Program-made: the position numbers and the translations under genes
Origin: Ephydatia muelleri
Lineage: Eukaryota > Porifera > Demospongiae > Spongillida > Spongillidae
DNA length: 64,000 nt
Assembly: GCA_013339895.1 (NCBI GenBank)
Contig: JABACO010000003.1
Location: forward strand, 12,349,754-12,413,753
Reading direction: 5' to 3'
Part shown: positions 1 through 12,299 of the stretch, piece by piece
Layout: every line of letters starts with the position of its first letter
Numbering within the stretch: position 1 is the first letter of the stretch
Notes under the pieces: model-generated
Seen by the model: the letters and a program-made list of their open reading frames with translations, nothing else
The model's database searches: none
Told to the model about the DNA's origin: nothing

Positions 1-599
1 CCAGTACCAACTTAGCAGATGTAATGTGAGATATAGTGTCCACCCCATGCCTCAATCGGTTACTCTAGTCCGCGAGTATTTGTGCCCTGCCACTAGTGCC
101 TCCTCCCCATCACCACACATACCTATGCACCCAACCGGCACCTGCCATGGGAGTCTTTATGTGCACTGTATAGTCCACCGCTGCTGAGCTGCTCCATAAC
201 CCATGTGTTTGATTCTAATGCATGGTATTATCTTACTATTACTGTAGATCTGGGTGGTATTCTGATGCTGCTACATACCATCCATACACTTCCACATTGC
301 AGTCCTATATTCTATTTGGAGAGCAAGATGTGTGTGTGGGCAGTGTGACACTATGCCACCATTTTGTACGTGTTTCAGTGTAAATTGTTTCCTCATGCAA
401 TATCAGAGTTATTAAACTTCAGTTGTGCTGCAGTAAACTGTACAATGTGTTAACGAACTAATTTTACCCTGAGCTCAGTCTTCGTTTATAGGTGCAGTGC
501 TTCTAACTACACTGATTCATTGATGATATGGTACGACGCTTCATGGAAATGTACATGCACGACCACAACAAGATCAATTATTTGTAGATAGAATCAGAC

Positions 600-1255
600 C
601 TGCATGAAATAATAAATATACATGTACAGGATGTCTTGCACGTTTATGAATGGGCCGTGTATCTCCAGTTCGTATATGATGATAAAGCAATCATGTGCAA
701 CCAAGATCATCATCTGATAAAGCAATGATGCCCTTTAATTCAGGAAGCAATACTTTGGCTCACTGTCTTTCTTTATCCCCCAGAGTGACTTCCTTTCTAT
801 CCTCTCGTCTACCAGGTTCCTCCTCCTGCAGACCTGCTAAGCGTACTAGTCTTTGTACTGGCTTCACGGTTCCTACACTCGCATTCTTACTGACCGTCAC
901 TGAGGCTGGAGATGGGTTAAGAACCTTAATTATTATACACCATGAAATCACAGGTGAGAGGGAGTGTGAAACTACTCATTCATAAATATTGCTAGTACGT
1001 GGTTTAACTATACCGTTCTCAGAAACAGGCCATGACCATCCAGAAATAGTGTCAACAAACTCCGATGTCGATACAGAGCAGAGCAAGGAATTGTCCTTCT
1101 ACTTGGTTCTATGATGCCATTATCCAGCATATCATTCAATAACATATGCACTTGTGCATGTTGATGGAAGGGCAGCTGTCTTGCACACTGGTGGATGGGT
1201 TGTGTATCTCCAGTGTATATATGATGATAAAGCAATCCTATGCGAACCATGATTG
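600..1255 (-). mobile_element. Decayed Ty3/gypsy pol fragments (two overlapping RT-start copies)
   Basis: Read on the minus strand, 1250-1008 encodes a peptide with HHIYTGDTQPIHQ followed by MLDNGIIEPS. This is the conserved start of a Ty3/gypsy reverse transcriptase, where proline-rich primers precede the first RT strand. Further along, 951 to about 600 gives VLNPSPASVTVSKNASVGTV, then an ALSDDDLG motif, then after a frame break a second LYHH..TGDTRPIH motif. That is the linker between protease and RT followed by the same RT start. Two copies of one pol segment are therefore juxtaposed, both with frameshifts and stops. Neither is complete, and no LTR or integrase is visible here. Dead retrotransposon DNA. 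Confidence 0.7.
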
Positions 1256-1689
1256 TTCATAAACTTTTAACACTGTAATAACTTGGAAAGAAATTAATAA
1301 TAATTACATTCAAAATAATGTTTCATTCTTTGGATCATTTTGGTCACCATGCTTTGTCTGACATGGTTTCTCGCTACAACAGAATCTGAGACACCCTTTT
1401 TGAGTTCTGTCAGCATGCATGCCTGGGTGCATGGCTCGAAGACAGAAGCAGCCTGGGTCATGAGGCACGGCAAATGCGTCCTGCCAATATCCTCATCTTT
1501 ACATGTAACTGGGAGTTGGGCAAACCAGCAGCAGTTGATCTTTGCATCACATCCCCGCTTAATTACAAAACCTTTCATTTAGCGTGTGTGATGTCAGCAC
1601 GCAGGCAGAAAAGAGAAAGCACCCCAGTAATGATGCAACATGTTCAGAGTTAGGCTGGGTTTCTGGCGGTAGAATCATTTGGATGTTGG

Positions 1690-1815
1690 GGATTCAACGT
1701 AGCTTGCTGGAAGACTGGCCGCTAGACTGAGGCAGCCCAAGTCCATCACAGATCTATGGTAGATTGAATTGGACCCTGATCAGAGCAAACTCCAGAGCCA
1801 TTCTGTCTAGAGTAT
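1690..1815 (+). mobile_element. Non-LTR retrotransposon 3' terminal relic, copy 1
   Basis: A plus-strand reading gives LAARLRQPKSITDL, then a two-base frame shift, then YGRLNWTLIRANSRAILSR. The same terminal block (LYxRLNxxLxRANxxAILSR) occurs in a longer, open form at 2156-2365. The block resembles the C-terminus of RT-containing polyproteins that I recall as very common in marine invertebrate genomes. Only the last ~40 residues remain and the frame is broken, so this is a relic. Confidence 0.5.
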
Positions 1816-2149
1816 GTGTTTAGCTTTGCTGTGTGTGTTTATGTAATATTGTGTACATGTAATCCCGAGCATATGGCATCGGCTCTGACATCCCAGCTTA
1901 ACTATAGGTCGACAATCAGCTGTTCAGACATAGTCGTTGTGTATTTTGTGTGTGCTCATTTACATAGTAGTAATAGCGTGCATTACCTGCTGTGGTGCTG
2001 TGTACAATCTGTATATGTTATTTGTAAATGAGTAATAAATAATAAAATAATATTGTACATGTATTTATTCCATTTGTGTATTCACTTGTATCTTGTAATT
2101 TTATAAATATTCATAAATGTAAAAAATAAATAAATATTACCCCAAATGC

Positions 2150-2365
2150 AATGCTTTGGGCTGGTGTTGTGCACCTCTGGTCACAGAGTCCTATGGTGCT
2201 TGGGGAAAGGAAGCCATGGACTCGTTTAAGATGCTTGCATCCCGTCTTGCCATCATATCGGGCAAACCAAAGTCAGTTGTGCTGTCTGAACTGTATAGCA
2301 GGCTCAACTTGCATCTGGTGAGGGCAAATGCGACAGCAATCCTTTCCAGGTGGCTCCCATCTTAA
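2150..2365 (+). mobile_element. Non-LTR retrotransposon 3' terminal relic, copy 2
   Basis: An open stretch of 69 codons ends with a stop at 2363-2365. It contains PLVTESYGAWGKEAMDSF, LASRLAIISGKPKS and LNLHLVRANATAILSR. This matches, by recollection of the family, the conserved C-terminal tail of LINE-like RT polyproteins of invertebrates (xYGxWGKEA...LVRANAxAI). No RT core precedes it; the ~110 bp upstream are A/T-rich. It is a 5'-truncated insertion, as is usual for LINEs. The AT-rich sequence just after it (2400-2560) holds simple repeats and no gene. Confidence 0.55.
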
Positions 2366-2399
2366 ACTTTATTGAACTGTAGCAATAATTCATACATAT

Positions 2400-3110
2400 G
2401 TATTGTATGAATTATTAGTGTGTTGTATTATTGTATCATGATGTTTTAATTATTTATTTATTTTTACAGTATGAATTTATCATTAATAAACATAACAATA
2501 ATTATTATTATTTACCTAAAATCAATCATTTGTTTTAAAAGACAATTAGACACAACAATAAATCTTATGACTTTCTATTCAAATATCAGAAAACCTGCTA
2601 CATTTCAGTTGCATTAGACCACATTTGCACCCTTGCAATTGGTAAAGACTTCAAACTCCACTCACTGTGATGTAGAACCCTGGTGACTCCCCCTGCACCA
2701 CTGAAAGATAACCTGATAAGATGCTCAAAAATGGCTAACAATGCTCTGATACTATGTATCAATGATTTGAATGCAATGTGCACTTCAGTCAAGCAAAAAA
2801 AATGGTGTAGAGATACACCCAGTCCTTGGCTACAATACGTTGTGTGAAGATCCCTACAACAGCTAGGTTGGAGACAGGTATATTTCTACCCAAAACCAGC
2901 ATGCAGTTTATGCAGCTGACCCTCGCAGTCTTGTAGTGGAGATTTCTCAGTCCCAAGTTAGAGAGGAGATAAAGAAATAGGTCTTCTAGCAATGGAGTAC
3001 GACTAGAACTGTTGTTAGTGCATAAAACAAGTCTCTGTCATTTGTCACACTGATGCATGCCTATATGATGGATTAGGAATCTGTTTGGTATGAAGACAAA
3101 GATTAGTGTG
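2400..3110. other. Gene-free AT-rich stretch downstream of the LRRK-like gene
   Basis: AT-rich simple sequence to about 2560 is followed by two short minus-strand open stretches (2989-2789 and 2792-2598). I cannot connect these to any family. They have no clear splice sites or conserved motifs and probably belong to the 3' flank or to decayed repeats. Nothing else is seen. Confidence 0.3.
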
Positions 3111-3114
3111 GTAG

Positions 3115-6100
3115 CTAAGAATGCAATGCATCAGATGCTGGGTAGGAATAAGACAAAATGAGGGAGACAGATCTATCCAGCCCTTCAGAGCTATCTGCAG
3201 GATCGGATGGGGGAGGCCTGGAGTGTGTCGGTTCATCCGTGCTAGCTGTGGCACCACATGTTGCTTGCATAAACATTTCTTTCTGGAGCATTTCTGCCAC
3301 AAAATGGTGATCCTCACAGAAGGTAGCAGACCTTCGGTCCAAGAGATTCATTTGACGACAGAGGTTAGAGGGAAAAGCTGCCCAGGTGATCAGGGTCTCC
3401 ATGTCTGGGAGGGCTCCTCCACTATCCTCCTTGTCATGAGGGTTTGACCATTGGAAGCCAGATGCAGCGCTGATCACATAGGGCACCTTTTCCTTACCTC
3501 CTTTCCCCATGGCTTCCTTGCTGTCACTAGAGTCCATAAAGTCATCAAAAGTAAGTAGGAACTTGACATGGCTACTGTAGGGGTGGAACCAAAGGAGCAT
3601 CTCTTGGTTATGAAAGACCAGGATGTGCCCTGTTGCCACGCCAACCCATACGGTATCCACGGCAAATGTTATGGCCGTGATCGACATGTCATGTTCAGCA
3701 CAACTGCTTATCCTTTTCAAGTGCTCCTGGACCCCCAGGTCAAAGAGGTGACCCTTCTGTCCAACGTCCCAGGCGGAAAGGTAGGTGGCTCCAAGGCGAT
3801 GGCTCCAAACCTTTCCTCCATCAGGTGACAACCTCAACCGTCCTACAAACCCCTGCTTGGATACTTGAGCACCACTGGTTGTCACAAATGTGCATGGGTC
3901 AAGAAAAAGGATAGAGAAAGCAGTGGACACCCAGAGGCAGTTGCCATTGCATACCATACTCTCCACTGCATGTTCTGAAAGGACTCTTTCCTGGGGTGTA
4001 CCCAGGCTGCATGGATCCCTGGAGAAGATGAGACACTTCCCTTCCAACGTGCCGCAGTACACAAAGCTATTGGAGCACGTGATGCAGGATACTATGGCCT
4101 CGGTGGGCACAGTGTGCGTCCTTTCTCTGGAGCCAATGTGGAAGAGATCCAGGCGGCCACAGTCCACCCCTGCACTAGACGACACCCACACCTGGTCCCC
4201 ACACACACTCATTGCTTGGACCTGGTTTTCCACAACAAAATTCATCTTTGTCACGATCATGCCGTGCACAGAGTAGGTCTTGATGCACGTCCCCTCCTCC
4301 CCATCAAAACAAAACCACACTTCGGTGTCTCTGGAAGGAAGGTTGTAGGTAGCAAAGTCAGATTGGGTGACCACACAGCAGCTCTGCAAAAGCAGGGAGT
4401 GGCTCTTCATGTGTGTAATGTTCGTCACGGACTGGGTAGATGACAGGCACAGCCTCTGTACAGCCTCCTCAGCAGTGGGCCTTCTGCTAGGATACTGTTC
4501 CCAGCACTGCTGGAACAGCTTTATCAGGTATGGAAAGGGGTGGGGACAAGAGGTTTCCAGTATGGGCCGCAGACCTCTCCGAATGGCTAGCAAGACCTTT
4601 TCCCGTACCACGTTGTGGAATGGTTCCCGGCCAGTGACCATGTGGTACAGGAGCATTCCGAATGAGAACATATCTGTCTTTGAGTCACACCTGCTCAGCC
4701 CATTACATTGCAGAGTTTCAGGGGCAAACATTTTGTCAGCCTCACACCCAACAGAAGAACCGAAACACCTTGCTGCATCCAAGCAAGACAACTTGCAGTG
4801 GCAAAGGTGTTCAGGATTCAAGGACCACACCAGGATGCTGGAAACCCTCAGGCTGAAAAGCACCAACTTTTGTTTGTGCAGATAAGCTAGTGCTGCACCA
4901 ACCTCTGAAGCCAACCTATGAAGAGTCAGGCGGTGTAGCTTGTGTTGTGATAGAATTAGGTCCAGAGGTCCATATGGGGCATGTTCAAGAACCAGCTCCT
5001 GTGGGCAGACGCCAACCAATCGAACAACACAAGGATGGTCCAATGTCTGCAATAGCAGGGCTTCCCTCCTAACACATCTGAATGCGTATGTGGAGTCACT
5101 GTGTGTGTATCTCCTGATCATAACAGGTGACTGCATGTATGTGCCCGAGTAGATTGCTCCAAATGTTCCCATGGCAATCATGGAGTCTTCTTGGATCCTG
5201 AGCAAAGATAAATCCAGATGGTACTGGTCTTCAATATCAGCCAAAACAACATCAGGGGCCAAGTCTAAAAGTGCAATTTTGTGGTTTCTACCGTATGTGC
5301 TTGTGGTACAGTCACACTCAACGACCTCCTTCAGTTGGATCGCAGAAGATAGGCAGTGCTCTAAATGGAATTCAAAGGGTAGAGGCCTTCTCATTCTGAT
5401 ACATGTGCTGCAGGGGATTGTTTCTGCCTTAGAGGCATAACCTCTCTGACTGTGAGGGGCAGACCCACACCGAGGTTCTGAAAAGTGCAAATCAGTGATC
5501 AGGGTCACTATTGTGTCAACCAGACGACCAATCAGTTTCTTGCCCAGGTCAGTCGATGACACCACAATGAGAACACCTTCCTTCCGTTCGTGAGTCAGCT
5601 GTCCTGAACAGGAGAGGGATTCAACCCTGAAGGCCACCTCCAGGTCTTGATAATGCACACCTGTTCTCCAGAAGTACACCTGAGGGGTATGTTCACAAGC
5701 AGGGCCCCTTGATCCCACCACAGGCGGAGGACAGGGTGCCCACTGTGCATCAGCCACAGATTGCACTCGAGGGAACGCGGTAACCACAGAGGACAAGAGG
5801 CACGCCCAGAAGGTTGTTGATGGTGAGGCCTCAAACAGGATGTACCTTGTATATGGCCACCTCCCGCAAACACTATCCACACACACATTCTCAGGGCAGT
5901 GGGAAGGGAGCAGAGACATGACGAGAATAAGGTCTGCACTTAGTGTGGTCACAATACAGTGTTGCTCCATGAATGATAGGAGTACATCCAGGTGCTTCTG
6001 GGCATGCGGTATGCTCAGGCTTACCTGACTCTTCCTCAGGCCACCCTCGGACACAGCAGGATCATTGAAGAGTGCACACAGTGCACAGTACAACCATCCC

Positions 6101-8721
6101 GGATCAAAGCACACACTGTTGGCATGGGAACCTCGAAAGTGCATAAGTGGGCCTGTGTGGGTCAAGAATTCCGTCACCCCGTCCAGCTCTCCTTCAATGG
6201 CCACACCTGTAAAGCCGATACCTTCTATCAGCCTTCTGTATTCTCTCTCATCCATCACTGGATCGCACACCTTAACCCTGTTGATTGTAGAGTACAAGTC
6301 TTCAGCCATATCCCTTATCTTGTGGTAGCAAGAGGGTACCTTTTTCCCCAACACTGGTATACCGTGGACACTGTACGTCGAGGCACAGCTGCAGATGGCC
6401 TCCTTTAACAGTTCAATATTTTCATGACTGTCCTTAAGACTGACTAGAAGGACCGTGCCAATTTGAAGCCTACCACGGTACTGATCCGCTAGTCTAGTGA
6501 CCTCCTTTAAGATGAGATCCATCTCCTCTTGCTGTTCTGTTGGAAGGAGGTCTAGGTGAGTCCCCACTATGAGGACACACGATTGCTCCATCCGCTCGGC
6601 CAGCACTTCCAGCCATGGGACCAAACTATCATCTACCGTGTCCCAAGAATGCCTTGCATCAAACAGCACCAGGTACACACTGTGTGTTGTGAGAAAACAC
6701 TGCCAGATATCACAATGAGAATCAAGATGGCTAAAATCCCATATGTTGAAAACTAATGGCTGTCCCTTGATACATGTACATGGTGTCCATTTATTTATTC
6801 TGATACCTACGGTCTCTGGGTCTTCCTTACAATCTGCACCAGAGAGTAATGTCACCAATGCGCTCTTCCCCACTCCTTTTTCTCCTAAAACTACTATCTT
6901 GAGATGGTAGTTGCCACTAGTATGAAGCAAAATATCTCTAAGTTCAGTGCCCTCCTCACCCGGTTTGGTGAGTGCCTCGCCCTCTGTCATAACCGTTCTG
7001 ACACAGCTGAGGCCGTTCAGGTTGAGGGTAGTAAGGTTCCGCAGTATCCCCATCTCCTCTGGCAACACAGCTATCCTGTTGTAGCTGAGGTCTAGCATAC
7101 AAAGGGTTACAAAGCTAAAGATGCAGCGAGGGACCACATCTAGTTTGTTGTGAGAAAGGCTGAGAACTTCGATACTACACGCATCTGGATGGCCGGGGAG
7201 GGTGCTAAGTTTGTTGTGGGAGAGGTCCAGGGTGGTAAGGGATGAAGACCAGTGAGGTAGTAAGGGTAGGTCAGTGAGCTCATTGTGGGAGAGGTTCAGG
7301 TCACGGAGATGTGGCAGCTCAAGCAGACAGGCAGGTATGGCCTCCAAATGGTTGAACTGGAGCTCCAACTTCGTCACCTGTATGTACGATGTGCACATGG
7401 GAGTTACGTGCATTAGGATAAATGTCTATGTGTGATATAATTATGCATGCATATGTATGTGCTTGTGAGTAGAATATGTGTACATACTGTGGGTATTCAT
7501 GATGATACATGTGTGATGTAGGTGTAAAAAAGGGAGGGGGGGGGTCGTTACTATGACAAACACGTGTTGATGGTGATGAAGGTGTCATCATTGCTCCATC
7601 TCAAGTCATCCTCACAAACTATCCACAAGTGCTACCCCCACATGGTATCCCTCCTCCCCCCCCCCCCCCCCCCCTTTCCCTTCCCTCAATATCCTGCCCT
7701 CACCTGCTGAAGGGCTGACCCAAGGTCAGAAGGAATTGTCCGGAGTTTATTGTGGTCTAGACGCAGGTGCCGCACACACAGCAATCTCTGAAACCACTCC
7801 ACATTCAGTGTGCTCAGGTGCAGAGCATGCCACAGAACAAGACCCTCCAACTGTGCCACCTTTCTTCTCAACAGTAGCTCCTCCCTCACAGCTGTGTTAC
7901 CGTAGTAACCAGCTATCTCCACGGGCACGTCTATTGGTATTTCGCCATTGGAAAGGGCCAGTTGGACATCATGGAAGCTTCCTTCAGTGCTAGTTGGCGG
8001 GCCGTAGAGGTTCAGCAAGAGCTCCAAGTCATTCGACATAGCCGCCTTGACGAGCAGCAGGAGTGCACGTGACCTGTGCTTGCCTTCCAGTTTTGCTGCA
8101 AGTAGAGCTTCGTCAAGGTTCGGGGCTCCTTTCTGAACCAGCATGCTCACATTGGAAACATGGTCGGACTTTACAGCTACCAGTAAGGCACGCGAGAGGC
8201 AATTCTGCTCCAAACCATTTGGCCACTCATCATGTGTATGTAGAAGACTCTTCAGATCAGCCGACGATTCTGCAGTTGCAGAGACGATTTCTGCCAAAAG
8301 CCGGGTATAAAAATGCATTATATCGATTACGGACAAACGAGCTATGGGGATTACCTTCGCTTCTTATGACTGCGGTTGCAGTATTGCGGTCAGCTGCCGT
8401 TCTCCCGCGATTGTCTTTGATCGTTTGATCGGCGCCACGGCTCATGAGCAGACGAACGCAATGCAAGTGACCGCAACAGGCTGCGAGATGCAGCGGTGTG
8501 GAGCCGCTATTGGCTCTCGCATTAATGTCACTTCCTTTGGATAGGAGAAGCCCGAGCACGGGTGCGTGGCCGTTCAACGCGGCCACGTGTAACGGAGTGT
8601 ACCCCAGAGGCGCAGCACGGTTGTTTAGCTCTGCTCTCAAGGTGGTATCGTCGAGTCGACTTATGTAATCTTCTAGCAGCTGCAGCTTGCCAGTCTGGCA
8701 TAACTTGTCCATTGTTGACAT
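3115..8721 (-). CDS. LRRK1-like ANK-LRR-Roc-COR-pseudokinase-propeller (Roco) protein
   Basis: Three exons on the minus strand: 8721-8355, 8290-7704 and 7377-3115. Introns are 64 bp (phase 1) and 326 bp (phase 0), giving 1738 residues. Two ankyrin repeats (TPLHVAALNGH, TPLHLAACCGH) lie near residues 40-115. LRRs follow at about 285-440. The Roc P-loop GEKGVGKS is at 483-490 and THLD marks the guanine site; the switch DxxG is changed to DFSH near 533. A COR region follows. The kinase-like domain (about 1040-1290) keeps the GTFGAIYSG loop, a FAPET version of APE, and RRPT. However the VAIK lysine is Arg1073, the HRD aspartate is Ser1160, and DFG reads CLD (Cys1183). The ILVWSL segment after the catalytic-loop position resembles LRRK1. 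A C-terminal propeller-like region extends to about 1615. Family members are cytosolic scaffold GTPase-kinases; this one is inferred to signal without phosphotransfer. An alternative ATG lies at 8746-8748. Confidence 0.9.
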
Positions 8722-8743
8722 TTCACGCCCACCCTCCCAACTA

Positions 8744-8752
8744 CGCATGCGC
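8744..8752. promoter_or_regulatory. NRF1-type palindrome at the LRRK-like gene start
   Basis: The perfect palindrome CGCATGCGC matches the core of the known NRF1 site (YGCGCAYGCGCR). It sits 23 bp upstream of the preferred ATG of the LRRK-like gene and overlaps the alternative ATG. Position near the 5' end suggests a promoter element. A chance match is possible because the motif is short. Confidence 0.35.
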
Positions 8753-8759
8753 TTGGAGC

Positions 8760-9600
8760 AAAAGCTTCAAATAGACTTAAACGTCAAGTATATACCGAAC
8801 GTGTGTCACACATTTATTCCGGCTCTACATAAGTTTTTAAATTTTATTACAAAATAAAGACAACATTAATCAGTAACCTGCACTTCTAAGAAAATAAATT
8901 ACAAAAAACAATGTCAAACACTGTCAGTAATGGCTCATGGAAAGAAGTACCATAATTGCATTTGCCCAAACATTTATGTATTTTCTTAGAATTGAGATGC
9001 ATTGAAATTTGTAGCAAACAACAATAATAATAATATCTTACTTTGCAGGTGTTGCAGCTGGCCAGGAAGAACTTAGCTAATAAAGACAAATGAGAGATGG
9101 GTTGTGTTCCATGGGAGGAAGGGGGGGAAGGGTTTTTATTTTTTATTTTATATAGTTCAACTGTGTTTACCCATGCAGCAGTCTGATTAATATTTGAAGG
9201 AACTGTTTCATATACTAAAATCAATAGACAGATACTTACTGCACTCACTTCTGATTCCAATTAAAAATTGCGCACTTGCACTGGTAATTTTTAATCTAAT
9301 GACCTCACCATTCAATGCAATTTCTGTCTTCTGATTACAATAAAAGGGTCAAAAATACTGCAGCAGTAAAGGTCATTAAATTGATCATGGTATGCTAAGG
9401 AGGCCAGATATGCAAATGAACCCTTGACCTTTCAACCAGCTGCTTCCTGCAATGGGAGAGTGGTCCTTCACCTTGTGAGCTGCATGGGGTGTAGACAGCA
9501 GGATTACTGGACTGAGCATCCACTTATCTGTCATCAGAAATCTTGTAACTATCCACATAGATGTAAGCCTTGAACTGCAATAACACTTGGAACCAGTAGA
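8760..9600. other. Intergenic sequence, no gene seen
   Basis: This is the 5' flank of the LRRK-like gene. It is AT-rich with a short run of GT-rich and homopolymer sequence near 9120. A 124-codon minus-strand open stretch (9260-8886) has low-complexity composition and no recognisable motif, so I do not call it. Confidence 0.3.
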
Positions 9601-9603
9601 GGA

Positions 9604-11440
9604 CACTTACTAGCAAAGGTTCTCCACCTGTACAGTCACACCCTTGTAGCCTTTCACAGCTAGCTCTTCTACATTTGTCAATCTAGACTTGGGTTGATAA
9701 GATGTAGTGTCCATGTTTCTGCACTAGGTGCTAAACCAATGACACCTGGAGGCATTTAGAAGGATGTAGAAGACCATTATTCTATATTTCATGCATGTTC
9801 TTTTGAATGATTCATTCCTGTTACTGTTCTAATTCCTGTGACTGGGTGTACATGTTCCAATACATTGGTAGCAGAGAATAGCCAATGCACTCATATCGGA
9901 GCCACTTGTCTGGTCTTTGGTAAGTTGGACTGCAGTGCAAGTACCACTGAGTGGACTCAAAGGACCAAGAAAAAGATAGCATTCTTGCCTGGGCTTGAAA
10001 TGGGGCTGTTTTCCAGTTCACTAGGATGTCCTCTGATTTGTAATGGGGCTCTGAACACATACCGAGACTCAATAATGTGGTAATGCGAGGGCTGCCATTT
10101 TGTCACCACCTACATTGATGACATCCTGATGCACTCGGTGAACAAAGAGCTGTGCAGGAGCCACCTGGAGCGACCATTCCAGCACATGAGAGAGGCGGCA
10201 CTAACTCTGAGAGGAAGCAATTGCCAGAGCTGAATGGCACAAGTGGGGCACACCTTCTCCAGAGAGGGAATGTCGCCAGGCAGCAGCAAGGTGGATGTGG
10301 TAGTAAACTGGCCCCAGACAGAGAATGAAGGAGACACGTGTCGCAGTGTTTTCTTGGACTTGCCTCATACTACCTCAAGTACATAGAGCAGTTTGCTGAC
10401 ATTGAAGCGACTCATTCAAAAGGCCACTCCCTTCCAATGAGCACAAGAGGGCAATAATTCCTTCCAGTGGCTGAAGACAAGCCTGACGGAATCACCAGTC
10501 CTTGTGTACCCATGGTTCAACAAGCAAGCCAGTATTATGGTACTGCAGATGGATGTCAGCATCCTTGGCCTGGGAGCTGTCCTAGAGCAAGATCAGTGAG
10601 TGATTGGCTAAGTTGCATACTCACCAAAGCAGAGACAAAGTACAGTGTGATCCAGCGAGAGTGTAGGCCAAGAAGCAGTTTCGCCACTACCTGCTGAGAC
10701 ACACCTTCCAACTTGTGATGGACCATGTACCTTGGGTGAGCAGAAGATGGAAGACCTCCTGGGGATACAGGATTCAACTTTGAAACCGTTGTACAACTAA
10801 TGGAAACACTGATGCACTGTCATGGAGGAGAGAACCAGATACAGACCCGCACCATACACAGTGCACACTGGTTTCAGCAGAGGTCGGACTGATGTAGCAA
10901 AAAGATGATACAATCCGGAAGCTATACAATGCACTCTGTTCTGAGCAATGCCTTGCACATAGTCATTGGAAACAACCACTGCTGAGAAGATATGCCCAGC
11001 TCTAGATCTGGTCACAACGTACCATGATGGATGGTATTGTGTGCTGGAAGTATTACCTCTGACACTATTGTGGTCCCTTCATTGCCAGAGGCACTGCAGC
11101 AGCAGGCCTGAGCATGTGCCATGACTTTACTGGCTGCAGGCCCTCAGGGGACACAAAAGACGCTGGAAAGGATATGACAGAAGGCATAGTGTGACCATGG
11201 CTCAAGCTGTGGAAAGGCACTGCAGGGAATGTGTCATGTGCCAGACGTCCAAGCTGCTAATGCCAGTTAGGTCACCACGGCAGTTACTAAAATCCCAATT
11301 GGGCTACCATGGCAAATGACATCTTAGAAGTACTTGTGTCCTTGAAGAACAGCAGGTTCTTCTGGACTATTTCAACAAGTTCCCAGACCAGCACAGCTGG
11401 TCAAGCTGTTCTGCACATATGGTGTACAAGAAATCATCCA
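9604..11440 (+). mobile_element. Decayed Ty3/gypsy pol, tandem copy 1 (RT to integrase)
   Basis: Plus-strand readings in shifting frames give the RT YxDD box as TYIDDILMH (about 10105-10140), then SHLERPFQHMREAALTLRGS, HTFSREGM, the RNase H region (KAETKYSVIQREC, RHYLL.HTFQL) and the integrase zinc knuckle RHCRECVMCQTSK near 11220. Integrase-core pieces (KNSRF, VKLFCTYGVQEIIH) run to about 11437. There are many stops and frameshifts. The order RT-RNase H-integrase is that of Ty3/gypsy. The first ~670 bp recur at 11438-12068, so the same element or a duplicated part of it lies in direct tandem. Confidence 0.8.
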
Positions 11441-12090
11441 CTTACTAGCAGAGGTTCTCCACCCGTACAGTCACACCCTAGTAACCTTTTGCAGCTAGCT
11501 GTTCTGCAGCGGTCACTCCAGACTTGGGTTGATATGATGTAGTGCCAGCAACTTTATACACTAGGTGCTAAGCAGACCCAATGACACCTGGAGGCATTTG
11601 GAAGGATGTAGAAAGACCATTATTCTATAATTTTTTTTTTTGAATGATTCATTTCTGTTACTGAGCTAATTCCTGTCACTGGGTGTACGTGTTGCCAATA
11701 CATTGGTAGCAGAGAATGGTCACTGGCAAGTGCCAGTGGATGCAAAGGACCAAGAGAAGACAGCACTCTTGCCTGGGCTATAAATGGGGCTGTTTTCCAG
11801 TTCACAGAGATGCCCTTTAGATAGTGTGGGGCTCTGAACACATACCAGAGACTTACAATGTGGTAATGTGAGGGCTGCCATTTTGTTACCACCTACATTG
11901 ATGACGTCCTGATTCACTTGGTGAACAAAGAGCTGTGCAAGAGCCACCTGGAGCAAGCATGCTAATGCTTGAGAGAGGCAGGACTAAGTCTGAGGGGATG
12001 CAAGTGCCAGATCGGAATGGCACAGGTGACATATCTGGGACACACCTTCTCCAGTGAGGGAATGCAAGGTAGTGAAGTGCAGGCAATGAT
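11438..12090 (+). mobile_element. Decayed Ty3/gypsy pol, tandem copy 2
   Basis: This is a second copy of the sequence starting at 9604, offset by about 1834 bp. It carries the same leader (cttactagcagaggttctcc) and the same RT block: TYIDDVLIH, SHLEQAC, REAGLSLRGCKCQIGMAQVT and YLGHTFSSEGM. The RT block is better preserved than in copy 1, including the unbroken 77-residue stretch from 11969. It breaks off after about 12068, with no RNase H or integrase following. Nonfunctional. Confidence 0.75.
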
Positions 12091-12299
12091 CAATGATACC
12101 ATACTTGAGTATGGAGATGGCATCCAGCAAGAATCTCTGTCATTAGATTCTGATTGTGATGGTTTGAAAGTGATCAGCTGGGTTCGTGCAAAAGTTTTAG
12201 TAGTAGGTGAAATAAAAATTACTGCAACCATTTCCTTCTCCTATATAGCTACTCCCTGTATTAATCTAACTCCTGCACACTAGCAGAGTATGATGGTAG

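Noticed and set aside
3121..6756. Many plus-strand ORFs of 60-172 codons opposite the LRRK-like gene
   Set aside because: They are antisense shadows of a 4.3-kb continuous conserved coding exon.
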